This document shows, piece after piece, positions 26,170-34,532 of a DNA stretch of 64,000 nucleotides. The stretch lies in NCBI GenBank assembly GCA_004554165.1, contig SFNQ01000002.1, positions 1 to 64,000 on the forward strand. The letters run 5' to 3'. The notes under the pieces are model-generated. The model was not told the DNA's origin, searched no databases, and saw only the letters and a program-made list of their open reading frames with translations. The DNA is from Clostridiales bacterium. Its GTDB lineage: Bacteria > Bacillota > Clostridia > Christensenellales > CAG-138. Made by a program: the position numbers and the translations under genes. Each line of letters begins with the position of its first letter. Positions within the stretch are counted from its first letter, which is position 1.

Positions 26170-27281
26170 TGCGCTTTGTTGCAACCTGTAAACTGGGGCT
26201 GGAATCCACCGTTGCGTTCCAGCTGCGGCGTCTCGGCATCGCGGTGGAGCAGACGCTGGACGCCCGGGTTGTGTTTTCCGGCGGGTTTGAAGAAATGGCG
26301 CGGTCGCTGCTGTGGCTGCGCACTGCGGAGCGCGTGCTCCTCGTTGTGTCGGAGTTTCAGGCCACGACCTTTGACGAGCTGTTTCAGGGAACGCGCAGCG
26401 TAGACTGGCGGCAGTATCTGCTGCCGGATTCCAACATCCATGTCAACGGGAAGTCCGCAAAGAGCGCGCTTTTTTCCGTTTCCGACTGCCAGAGCATCGT
26501 CAAAAAGGCAATTGTGGAGCAGTTGAGGGCCGCCTACCGCAGGCAGATTCTTCCGGAAACCGGCAGGGAGATCATCGTTGAGGTTGGCCTGCTGCGCGAT
26601 ACGGTGACGCTTGCGCTGGACTGCTGCGGCGCAGGATTGTCCCGCCGCGGCTACCGCACTTATAATGTTCCCGCGCCGCTGTCGGAAACGCTGGGCGCGG
26701 CGGTGGTGCTGTTGTCCCGCTACCGGGCGGAGCAGCCCCTGATCGATCCCATGTGCGGCTCTGGGACCATGCCCATCGAGGCGGCCATGATCGCGCAGAA
26801 CCGCGCGCCCGGCCTGAACCGCAGCTTTGCCGCAGAGGACTGGCATTTTGTGGAACCCGGACTGTGGACGGAGGCGAGGGAGGAAGCGCGGGACAGCATC
26901 CGCAACGTTCCCGTGGAGATCCTCGGCAGCGATATCGACGCGCATTGCATCGATCTGTGCAAAAAGCATGCAAAAAAGGCAGGCGTGATGGTCAACTGGG
27001 CTGTGCGGCCGCTGTCGGAGTTCTCCGCTTCCGGGCAGGGGGGCGTGATCGTCTGCAATCCGCCCTATGGCGAGCGCCTGCTGGACGCGCGGGGCGCGGC
27101 GGCGCTGTACCGGCAGATGCGCGAGAAGTTTTCCGCGCTCTCCGGCTGGTCTGTGAACATCATTACCGGATTTCCGGAGTTTGAGCGCGTTTATGGCAGG
27201 CGCGCGGACAGGCGCCGAAAGCTCAGCAACGGCGGCATGACCTGCCAGCTATATCAGTATTTTCACGGGAGGGAACAATGA
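26169..27281 (+). CDS. THUMP-domain class I RNA methyltransferase (RlmL/YpsC-like)
   Basis: The 370-residue product resembles the N2-guanine 23S rRNA methyltransferase family (YpsC in Bacillus, the N-terminal half of E. coli RlmKL). A THUMP-type RNA-binding N-terminal part (about 50-150) precedes the Rossmann methyltransferase. That domain has DPMCGSGTMPIEAAM near 192-206 and the NPPYGERL catalytic motif near 297. The start TGATG overlaps the TPR stop, and the end overlaps the next gene by 4 nt. Likely modifies 23S rRNA; the exact base is inference. Confidence 0.93.
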   Translation: MRFVATCKLGLESTVAFQLRRLGIAVEQTLDARVVFSGGFEEMARSLLWLRTAERVLLVVSEFQATTFDELFQGTRSVDWRQYLLPDSNIHVNGKSAKSALFSVSDCQSIVKKAIVEQLRAAYRRQILPETGREIIVEVGLLRDTVTLALDCCGAGLSRRGYRTYNVPAPLSETLGAAVVLLSRYRAEQPLIDPMCGSGTMPIEAAMIAQNRAPGLNRSFAAEDWHFVEPGLWTEAREEARDSIRNVPVEILGSDIDAHCIDLCKKHAKKAGVMVNWAVRPLSEFSASGQGGVIVCNPPYGERLLDARGAAALYRQMREKFSALSGWSVNIITGFPEFERVYGRRADRRRKLSNGGMTCQLYQYFHGREQ

Positions 27282-28519
27282 AGTATGTGATTTTTCTCGG
27301 CGACGGCATGGCCGACACGCCGGTTGCGGAGCTGGGAGGAAGGACGCCGCTTGCAGTGGCAAAGCACCCGCATATGGACCGTCTTGCGTCCGCAGGGGTG
27401 ATGGGCCTTGTGCGCACGGTACCCGCGGGCATGAAGCCCGGCAGCGATACCGCAAACCTTTCCGTCATGGGCTATGATCCGGAGATCTACTATTCCGGCC
27501 GTTCGCCGCTTGAGGCGGCCAGCATTGGCATCGACCTTGCGCCGGAGGATGTGGCCTACCGCTGCAATTTCGTCACGCTTGCCGGCGAGGGCGGGCTTTC
27601 GGACGCGGTGATGGAGGATTACAGCGCCGGGGAGATATCCTCAGCGGAGGCGCGGCAGCTGGTGGAGGTTATCAACGCGCGCTTTGCTTCGGACAGGGTG
27701 CATCTCTATCCCGGCGTTTCCTATCGCCAGTGCCTTGTACTGAAAGGGGCTGAAACAGGCGCTGTGCTTACGCCGCCGCACGACATCTCCGGGCAGTCCG
27801 TCAAGGGCCGGCTGCCCGAAGGGACCAATGCGGCGCTGCTCAAAGCGATGATGGAATATGCCTGTGAAACGCTGGGCAGGCATCCGGTCAATCTCGAACG
27901 TGTACGTCAGGGAAAGCGGCCCGCAAACGCCGTCTGGTTCTGGGGCGAAGGGCGTAAACCTGCGCTCGCGCCCTTTGAAAGCCTGTATGGTCTGCGCGGC
28001 GCGGTGATTTCCGCGGTGGATCTCATTCAGGGCATCGGCAAGTGCGCCGGGATGCGCGTTATTCCGGTGCCGGGCGCCACGGGAAACTACCACACGGATT
28101 TTGCCGCTAAAGGCCGCGCGGCGATTGAAGCACTGTCCACGGACTGCGACTTTGTCTACATCCATGTGGAGGCGCCGGACGAGTGCGGCCATCAGCGTCA
28201 GATTCCGGAGAAGGTATACTCCATCGAACAGATTGATGAAAAGATCGTCGCTCCGGTCATGGAATATCTGTCACGCTGCGGCGAGGACCATGCGGTGCTA
28301 GTGCTGCCCGACCATCCGACGCCCCTTGCAATCCGCACGCATACGGGCGATCCCGTGCCTTTCATCCTCTATAGAAGCAACGAGGCGGAAACGGGCGGAC
28401 CGAAGGTGCGCTACTGTGAGGAAACCGCTGCTGAAACGGGCGTTTTCGTCCAGCGGGGAGATTCGCTCATGAATCTGCTGACAGGGAGAGAAAAACTCTT
28501 GCAAAATGCCGCCGAGTAG
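27278..28519 (+). CDS. Cofactor-independent phosphoglycerate mutase-like phosphotransferase (ApgM family)
   Basis: The 413-residue product of the alkaline-phosphatase superfamily has metal-binding segments GDGMADTP at the N-terminus, GSDTANLSVMGYDP near 57-70, HVEAPDECGHQ and LPDHPTP. These fit archaeal-type 2,3-bisphosphoglycerate-independent phosphoglycerate mutase. A close subfamily in Clostridia has been proposed, from gene context, to be an alternative homoserine kinase; that is a real alternative here, since asd and dap genes are close by. The start overlaps the previous gene (ATGA). Its 3' end contains the promoter of tRNA-Ser. Confidence 0.88.
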   Translation: MKYVIFLGDGMADTPVAELGGRTPLAVAKHPHMDRLASAGVMGLVRTVPAGMKPGSDTANLSVMGYDPEIYYSGRSPLEAASIGIDLAPEDVAYRCNFVTLAGEGGLSDAVMEDYSAGEISSAEARQLVEVINARFASDRVHLYPGVSYRQCLVLKGAETGAVLTPPHDISGQSVKGRLPEGTNAALLKAMMEYACETLGRHPVNLERVRQGKRPANAVWFWGEGRKPALAPFESLYGLRGAVISAVDLIQGIGKCAGMRVIPVPGATGNYHTDFAAKGRAAIEALSTDCDFVYIHVEAPDECGHQRQIPEKVYSIEQIDEKIVAPVMEYLSRCGEDHAVLVLPDHPTPLAIRTHTGDPVPFILYRSNEAETGGPKVRYCEETAAETGVFVQRGDSLMNLLTGREKLLQNAAE

Positions 28520-28527
28520 TGTATGAT
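28499..28527 (+). promoter_or_regulatory. Promoter of tRNA-Ser
   Basis: TTGCAA (28499-28504), 17 nt, TATGAT (28522-28527), overlapping the end of the upstream gene. Predicted start about 35 nt before the mature tRNA. Confidence 0.6.
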
Positions 28528-28571
28528 ATTTCGCGTGCGAGTAATTCTTTGGAATTTGAGCAGCAGGCTTT

Positions 28572-28662
28572 GGAGAGATGGCTGAGCTGGTCGAAGGCGC
28601 ACGACTGGAAATCGTGTATACGGGGAACCGTATCAAGGGTTCGAATCCCTTTCTCTCCGCCA
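28572..28662 (+). tRNA. tRNA-Ser(GGA)
   Basis: 91 nt including an encoded CCA. Acceptor GGAGAGA pairs with TCTCTCC. The anticodon stem CACGA/TCGTG encloses GGA at 28607-28609, which reads UCC/UCU. A long variable arm, as required for serine tRNA, precedes the T arm with GGTTCGAATCC. Confidence 0.97.
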
Positions 28663-28671
28663 CACCGAGGA

Positions 28672-28716
28672 AAACCCCTGAAAGCATCAATGTTTTCGGG
28701 GGTTTCGGCGTTTTTA
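28672..28716 (+). terminator. Terminator after tRNA-Ser
   Basis: A 12-bp stem, aaacccctgaaa/tttcgggggttt (one wobble), with a 10-nt loop and a T5 tail after cggcg. Confidence 0.8.
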
Positions 28717-29497
28717 TAGATACTTGCCCACTCAGAACCTATGCAGCCAAAAATGGAGTTGTCAGAAAACATCCAGCAAGGGACCTCTTAAGGCAAAAGT
28801 GTTTTTGAATGATACACGAGCAACCGCAAGGAACATGCGAATTGAAAGCTGGGGTCAGATTTAGGTTTTGCCTGGGGTGCTATTGACGTTTTTGGTTCGT
28901 ACCACAATGCGTAGTAAAAATCTATATCTGAGCAGCTTGGCTCCATAATCAACGGTGGAATTGCCGTGGTTATCATTTCACCCCTTATTCCGTTGGGCGA
29001 ACAGTGCCACAAATAGAGAAACCTTAGCTATCCAGAGCCAGAATACTGTCTTAAAGTTTATTTACTGCGGCTTGGGCTGTCATTGCAATTGCTTGGATTA
29101 TCGCACTTATATGACTATGGTTTTATTGCGTTTCTGGAGGACGGAACGCCGGATATCCATGGGCGATCCCATTTTCAGGTTCTAAAGCCAAGCCCCCCGG
29201 AGGATGCCCGTGGTTATGCGAAACCTTCTGTGGGCAGTACGCGGCGGGATCACGGAGGAAGTGCGCACGGAGAACGGAACGAGCGTCAAAACCGGCAATA
29301 CCTGCGATGTGGCTGGTGAAGGCGATACAGACGGCGGCGGCGCAGTCCCTGCGCTGCAAAAATAACTAAAAGAGCATAAAAGCTGTGAAAAGGCAGCTGG
29401 AAGCTCTGCTGCGGACGAAAAACAATGCGTCTTGGGACAGCAAAATCGAGCCGCTTGCAGATATGCAATGCCGGCACGGGCAGAGAAAAGAGCCTGG
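28717..29497. pseudogene. Decayed sequence downstream of tRNA-Ser
   Basis: About 780 nt, AT-richer at its 5' half than its surroundings, with no intact gene. Short membrane-protein-like peptides appear in different frames: QLGSIINGGIAVVIISPL and PLIPLGEQ around 28930-29010, and TAAWAVIAIAWIIALI around 29065-29110. A 53-codon open frame at 29204-29365 (starting MPVVMRNLLWAV) looks like the tail of a gene. The pattern suggests one or more frameshifted, partly deleted genes. Position 3' of a tRNA gene is typical of insertion sites, but no integrase or att repeat was found. Confidence 0.4.
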
Positions 29498-31471
29498 TTA
29501 CTCCAAATCCTCCCGCCGCAGCAACGCCGTCAATCCTTCCCAATCCACCGGCGGCAGGCAGGCGTGGTTCCGGCACACATAAAAGCTTGTTTGCCCGTTT
29601 TGCAGCGGGTATTCCTCCGAGCCGTCCCGGAGTATTCTGACGATACACTCGGAGGACGTAAAAAGAGGCAGCTCGTGTATCGTATCGTCCGCTCCGGCAA
29701 CGGTAATGGTCATCGGCGGCTCGAGAAAATCAGAGAGCGCGATGAGGAACATGGCGTGTCCGGCGGGATAGTTTTCCGCCTCGCCCGAAAGATACGCAAG
29801 CAGCTTTTTGAGCGTTTTTTCCCGTTCGTCGTCCGGGCAGAGCGCCTGCAGCCGCACAAGATTATAGGCCATCAGGGAATTGCCGCTGGGGATGGCTCCG
29901 TCGTAGCTTTCTTTCGGGCGAAACAGCAGCGTTTCGTTTTCCGCGCCGGAGAGGTAAAAACCGCCCTGCTCCCCGTCGAAACAGGCGGCGATGGCCCTGT
30001 CCGCAAACTGCGCCGCGCGGGTCAGATAGGGATGGTCCAGTGTGGCTTCGTACAGAGCCAGCAGAGCAAAGGCTTCCGCTGCGTAATCGTCCAGAAACCC
30101 GTTTTCCCCGCGTCTGCCGTTGCGATAGCTGACAAAGAGACGGTTCCCGTCGCAGAGCTTTTCCTCGATGAATGCCTGCGCTCTTTTGGCGGCTTCCAGA
30201 TAGCCGGCATTGCGTGTGCGCCGGTATAGTGCGCACATCGCCGCGATGGTCAGCGCATTCCAGACCGTTAAAAATTTGTCGTCCCGGTGCAGACTGGCGC
30301 GGCTCCTGCGGTATTCGCGCAGCTTTGGCAGCAGCGGGTCAAAGCGTTCCGGTGCGCTGGCGTTCCCGTGCAGCAGGTTTGGGATGCTCTTTCCCTCAAA
30401 ATTGCCTGACGCCGTGATGCCGAAGCATTCGTTGAAGGCCGAACCCTGCGGTTCGCCCAGCGCCTGTATGATTTCGTCCGGCGTAAAGACATAGAACCTG
30501 CCCTCCTCGCCGTCGCTGTCCGCGTCCTCAGCGCTGTAGAACCCGCCCTCGGGCGAGGTCATCTCTGAAAGGATGTATGCGGCGGTCTTTTCCGCGACAG
30601 CGCGGTAGAAGGGCTTGCCGCTGACCTCGTAAGCCCGACAGTAAGCCAGAATCAGCAGGGCGTTGTCATAGAGCATTTTTTCAAAATGGGGCACGAGAAA
30701 GAAGCGGTCCGTGGAGTAGCGGCAGAAGCCGTAGCCAATGTGGTCGAACAGGCCGCCGAGATACATCTGCTTCAGCGTCGTCTCCGCCATGCGCAGCGCG
30801 TCCTCGTCGCCGCGTTTTCTGTATTGCTGCATTAGGAACAGCAGGTTGTGGGGCGCGGGAAACTTCGGCGCGCTGCCGAAACCGCCCCATTCGGCGTCAA
30901 AGCTGCGCCTGTACAGGGTCAGGGCCTCCTGCAACAGCGTTTCGTCGGCGGCAGTGGCGGCGGAGGCCCGGGCGCTCTGCCGCAGCGCCGCCGTCACTTC
31001 CTGCGCCGGTCGAAGCAGCGCGGCGCGGTCCGTCTTCCATTTGTCGTCGATGGCCAGCAGCAGGTCTTTCAGGCCGGCGGAGCCATAGCGGGCCTTTTTC
31101 GGGAAGTATGTGCCGGCAAAAAAGGGCTGCTGGTCGGCGGTCATGAAAATGCTCGTAGGCCAGCCGCCGCTGCCGGTGAACGCCTGACAGACCGTCATGT
31201 AGATGCTGTCGATGTCGGGCCGTTCCTCCCGATCCACCTTCACGGAGACAAAGGATCGGTTCAGGATTTCGGCAATCTCCGCATCCTCAAAGCTCTCGTG
31301 CGCCATGACATGGCACCAGTGGCAGGTGCTGTAGCCGATGCTGAGAAAGACCGGCTTATCCTCCGCCCTTGCCTTTTGAAAAGCCGCCTCGCCCCAGGGA
31401 TACCAGTCCACCGGGTTCTCCGCATGTTGCAGGAGATAGGGACTTGTTTCGTGCCGCAAGTGATTGCTCAA
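29498..31471 (-). CDS. Thioredoxin-fold/six-hairpin glycosidase-like protein (YyaL, DUF255)
   Basis: The 657-residue product matches the YyaL/spermatogenesis-associated-20 family. The N-terminal thioredoxin-like domain has HETSPYLLQHAENPVDWYPW and the redox motif STCHWCHVM near 48-56. The rest is an (alpha/alpha)6 barrel-like region resembling glycoside hydrolases and epimerases. The physiological role is unknown. Translation begins at a TTG at 31471; a GAGG binding site overlaps the stop codon of the upstream oxidoreductase gene, 12 nt away, suggesting coupling within a two-gene operon. Confidence 0.93.
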   Translation of the reverse strand: MSNHLRHETSPYLLQHAENPVDWYPWGEAAFQKARAEDKPVFLSIGYSTCHWCHVMAHESFEDAEIAEILNRSFVSVKVDREERPDIDSIYMTVCQAFTGSGGWPTSIFMTADQQPFFAGTYFPKKARYGSAGLKDLLLAIDDKWKTDRAALLRPAQEVTAALRQSARASAATAADETLLQEALTLYRRSFDAEWGGFGSAPKFPAPHNLLFLMQQYRKRGDEDALRMAETTLKQMYLGGLFDHIGYGFCRYSTDRFFLVPHFEKMLYDNALLILAYCRAYEVSGKPFYRAVAEKTAAYILSEMTSPEGGFYSAEDADSDGEEGRFYVFTPDEIIQALGEPQGSAFNECFGITASGNFEGKSIPNLLHGNASAPERFDPLLPKLREYRRSRASLHRDDKFLTVWNALTIAAMCALYRRTRNAGYLEAAKRAQAFIEEKLCDGNRLFVSYRNGRRGENGFLDDYAAEAFALLALYEATLDHPYLTRAAQFADRAIAACFDGEQGGFYLSGAENETLLFRPKESYDGAIPSGNSLMAYNLVRLQALCPDDEREKTLKKLLAYLSGEAENYPAGHAMFLIALSDFLEPPMTITVAGADDTIHELPLFTSSECIVRILRDGSEEYPLQNGQTSFYVCRNHACLPPVDWEGLTALLRREDLE

Positions 31472-31483
31472 GGGTTTCTTGCC

Positions 31484-32782
31484 TCAATTCTTCAGGTTTC
31501 CCGTTGCCGGGTTATCGATGAGCCGGCCGTCCGCAGTAAAGCGCGAGCCATGGCAGGGACAGTCCCAGCTGTGCTCCTGCCGGTTCCATTTGAGCGCGCA
31601 GCCCAGGTGCGGGCAGCGGGGGCGGGAGGGGGTCAGCAGGTTGACCAACGCTGCAAACCCGTTGGCGGCCAGTTGGGGATGGAGGATGGACCGGGACGGA
31701 GAGAACAGGGCGGCATACAGGTTTTCCCTTTCCTGCACGAGATCGCAGAGAAGCATTGCCGCCGCCATGGAGGAGGTCATGCCCCATTTTTGAAAGCCTG
31801 TGGCGACGTACAGGCGCTCCGTGCCTGCGGAATACGCGCCGATATACGGAACGCCGTCCAGCGTCATGCAGTCCTGCGTCGCCCAATGGCAGCGCTCTGC
31901 GGCGTCCGGATAGTATCGCTGCGCAAAGGCCCTGAGCTCCGCCCAGCCGCCGCCAGGCTTGCCAGTGCGGTGACCGCCGCCGCCCAGAAGCAGCAGCTTG
32001 TCATAATTGCGGAAGGACAGGCCCCTTTGCCTTTCGTCCACATACATGCCGCCAAGCGTCTGCGCGTTTTCCAGCGCAACGACATAGGAACGGTGTTGAT
32101 ACAGCTTCAAAAAGTAGCTGCCGTGCTTATTGAGGAAGGGAAAGTGCGTGGCCACAATGATTTTCTCTGCGGAAATTCTGCCCCGGTCGGTGATTGCCGT
32201 GGTACCGACCAGTTCCCGCACCGGCGTGTGCTCGTAGATGCGCAGTCCCTTTGCGATGGCGGATACAAACTTCAGCGGGTGAAACTGGGCCTGCCTTTGA
32301 AACGCCACTGCGCCCGCTACGGGAAAGGGAAGCGGAAGCTGCTTTGCAAATTCCGCGGGGTAGCCCAGAAGCTCCAGCGCCTCCAGCTCATTTTCTAGCT
32401 TTCGGCAGTTGTCCAGCGAGTAGACATAGGACGGCTTTTCCTCAAAATCGCAGTCGATGCGGCGGCACAGGGCCCGGTATGCGGAGAGCGCGGCTTCGTT
32501 GGCCTCCAAATACAGCCCTGCCCGTTCCACGCCATAGGTACGGATGAGCTTATGGTAGATCAGGCCGTGCTGGCTTGTGAGCTTGGCGGTCGTGTTTTTT
32601 GTAATTCCGCCGCAGATGGTCTCCGCCTCCGCCAGCGCATAGTCCACGCCGGCCTGCCGCAGCAGATGGGCGCACAGAATTCCGGCCATTCCGCCGCCGA
32701 TGATGAGCACATCCGTTTTGATGTCGCCCTGCAGGCACTCAAAGGCGGGCAGCGTCGCCGTCCGCGTCCAAATCGAATCCAT
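31484..32782 (-). CDS. FAD-dependent oxidoreductase with C-terminal Rieske domain
   Basis: The 432-residue product begins with an FAD-binding Rossmann motif (VLIIGGGMAGILCAHLL near 25-41) of the DAO/glycine-oxidase fold. It ends with a short Rieske 2Fe-2S domain carrying CPHLGCALKWN and CPCHGSRF (CxH...CxxH, both pairs intact). This two-domain combination is common in Firmicutes; the substrate is not known. It is somewhat shorter than many relatives (about 500 residues), with the loss inside the FAD domain and linker rather than at a motif. Start: ATG at 32782 behind ggagga. The next gene down is the YyaL-like protein. Confidence 0.93.
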   Translation of the reverse strand: MDSIWTRTATLPAFECLQGDIKTDVLIIGGGMAGILCAHLLRQAGVDYALAEAETICGGITKNTTAKLTSQHGLIYHKLIRTYGVERAGLYLEANEAALSAYRALCRRIDCDFEEKPSYVYSLDNCRKLENELEALELLGYPAEFAKQLPLPFPVAGAVAFQRQAQFHPLKFVSAIAKGLRIYEHTPVRELVGTTAITDRGRISAEKIIVATHFPFLNKHGSYFLKLYQHRSYVVALENAQTLGGMYVDERQRGLSFRNYDKLLLLGGGGHRTGKPGGGWAELRAFAQRYYPDAAERCHWATQDCMTLDGVPYIGAYSAGTERLYVATGFQKWGMTSSMAAAMLLCDLVQERENLYAALFSPSRSILHPQLAANGFAALVNLLTPSRPRCPHLGCALKWNRQEHSWDCPCHGSRFTADGRLIDNPATGNLKN

Positions 32783-32806
32783 AGGATTCCTCCGAATCGT
32801 CTGTTT

Positions 32807-32826
32807 TTGAGAATAGGGTTTCTCAA
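32807..32826. promoter_or_regulatory. Palindromic operator-like site upstream of the FAD/Rieske gene
   Basis: TTGAGAA, 6 nt, TTCTCAA: a perfect 7-bp inverted repeat centred about 34 bp upstream of the start codon. A wider gaatagg/cctattc repeat overlaps it (32811-32841). The likely binder is unknown. Confidence 0.45.
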
Positions 32827-32971
32827 TGGACGAATCCTATTCCCGGAACGGAGCGATGCTTTGGCGCAGTATTCGCACCCTGAGTTTCCCTGCGGACAGA
32901 TTCGCTGCATTGGAGTTTTCCCGGACCGCGCGCGTATAAAAAACTGGCCGGACATGCCGGTTTTCCAGTCC

Positions 32972-32999
32972 TTGACGGCGTCCTTTTTCGGAGTATAAT
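32972..32999 (+). promoter_or_regulatory. Sigma-A promoter of the PAS-GGDEF gene
   Basis: TTGACG (32972-32977), 16 nt, TATAAT (32994-32999). Predicted start near 33006, about 265 nt before the coding region. Confidence 0.75.
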
Positions 33000-33005
33000 G
33001 GAAGC

Positions 33006-33271
33006 GTCAGGCAAAATCTCCTTTGCAGCGACCTGTCAAATAACGGGGGCTTTATCAGGACCGCAATCCATTTCGGGAATCCGGCTCAGAGGATGTGCGT
33101 GTCACAACGGACGAAACTCCCGGGTTCTTCGTGTTTCCAAGGCGATGTGCTCCTCAAAAATGCCAAAGGCTTTGAGGGGGGCGTAATACCCTTGTGCGGT
33201 AAAGGCCGAAGGGCTGTGTTGACCTGTTAAGCAAATGTTTTTTTGCAGAACCCCTTTCGGAGGCCCTTCCC
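33006..33271 (+). promoter_or_regulatory. Long leader of the PAS-GGDEF gene
   Basis: 265 nt of leader without a gene. cctcaaa/tttgagg (about 33153-33177) can pair, and gcaaa...tttgc with a T-run lies near 33231-33248. I could not match it to the c-di-GMP-I or c-di-GMP-II riboswitch consensus by eye. Confidence 0.4.
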
Positions 33272-34330
33272 ATGGAACAAACGATCCGCTTTTTTATGGA
33301 AACCTTTGGCTTGAGCGATGCGCAAAGCCGTGTCTTGGCGCAGGAGGAGCTTTTGCCAATGCTGCAAATCATTCGGCAAAAGTGGGAGCAGAATCAGAAA
33401 GAGCTTTCGGTTCTGCATGCGGAGCGCAGCTTTTTCCTCTCGGCAATTGACGCTCTGCCCAACCCGGTTTTTCTCAAGGACGACCAACTGCGCTTTGTCT
33501 TTTTCAATCAAAAGTATCAGGAGTTTTTCAATCTGAAGGAAGGAGAATATTTGGGAAAACGGGTAACGGATCTCGAATATCTTGCGGAAGAGGATCGTGA
33601 GAAGTATCAGCAGGAGGACAGCGCCTTGCTGAAAAGCCAGTCGGTTCTGCAATATGAGGCCGGCTTCCATACTGCGGATCAGGGCATTACCGAAACGCTG
33701 TATTGGTCCAGGGGCTTTACCGCGAGGGAAACCGGAGCCAAGGGCATAATTGGAGAAATTGTGGATATTTCCAAGGAGAAGAAGTTACAGCGGGAGCTTA
33801 CCCGGCATACAGCCGCGCTTGAACTGCTGATGGAGGAGACCAAAAGGACCTCCAGACGGGATCCCGTAACAAAACTGTATAACCGTCTTGCTTTGACGGA
33901 GGATATCCCTGCAATTCTGGAAAGGACGAAGGCGGAGCATCGGCCGCTGTGCGGCCTGATTACCGATATCGATGCGTTTAAATCCATTAACGATACCTAT
34001 GGCCATATGGTTGGCGACGAGATTCTTAATCAATTTGCCAGTGTATTAACGGGCAGCTTCCGCCAGGGGGATCTTGCCATCCGATATGGGGGAGATGAGT
34101 TCGTTGTGATTCTGTTTGATATGGCGCTGCCCGTGGCAAAGACGGTGGCAGAGCGCTTTCGCAGCAGGGTGCGGGAGGAGGTTCGCCTTCCCGACGGGAA
34201 ACAGGTCACCATCAGCGTTGGCTTGACGGAATTCCGGCATGACGAAGATTTTATGCAGTTCCTTTCGCGGGCGGATGAAGCGCTGTATCTGGCGAAAAAT
34301 TCGGGGAAAAACAGGGTGGAGAGCCTTTAA
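33272..34330 (+). CDS. PAS-GGDEF diguanylate cyclase
   Basis: The 352-residue soluble protein makes c-di-GMP from two GTP. A short N-terminal helical part is followed by a PAS domain (about 50-170, with LPNPVFLKDDQLRFVFFNQKY and a WSRGF segment), a helical linker and a GGDEF domain. The active site RYGGDEF (near 270-276) is intact. An RxxD inhibitory site (RQGD) lies five residues before GGDEF, so product inhibition is expected. No EAL domain. The ligand of the PAS domain is unknown. Start: ATG at 33272; the binding site ggagg is about 10 nt upstream. Confidence 0.95.
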   Translation: MEQTIRFFMETFGLSDAQSRVLAQEELLPMLQIIRQKWEQNQKELSVLHAERSFFLSAIDALPNPVFLKDDQLRFVFFNQKYQEFFNLKEGEYLGKRVTDLEYLAEEDREKYQQEDSALLKSQSVLQYEAGFHTADQGITETLYWSRGFTARETGAKGIIGEIVDISKEKKLQRELTRHTAALELLMEETKRTSRRDPVTKLYNRLALTEDIPAILERTKAEHRPLCGLITDIDAFKSINDTYGHMVGDEILNQFASVLTGSFRQGDLAIRYGGDEFVVILFDMALPVAKTVAERFRSRVREEVRLPDGKQVTISVGLTEFRHDEDFMQFLSRADEALYLAKNSGKNRVESL

Positions 34331-34532
34331 CGCGGCCCGCTGCTGTCTTTCGGCCGTTCGGGGACAGGGCCTGCGGCGTGGCTTCTGCCGGTTTGCCCGC
34401 TCTTGCGTCGCCGCCTGATTCGATGCACGGCGAAACAAGGGATATGGCGTGGGAGCGCAGGGATTCAAGAGGCCGCGGCAGATTCCACGAGGCTTGTGGA
34501 ACTTGGCCCGAGCGCCGCTTTTGAGGAGCAGG

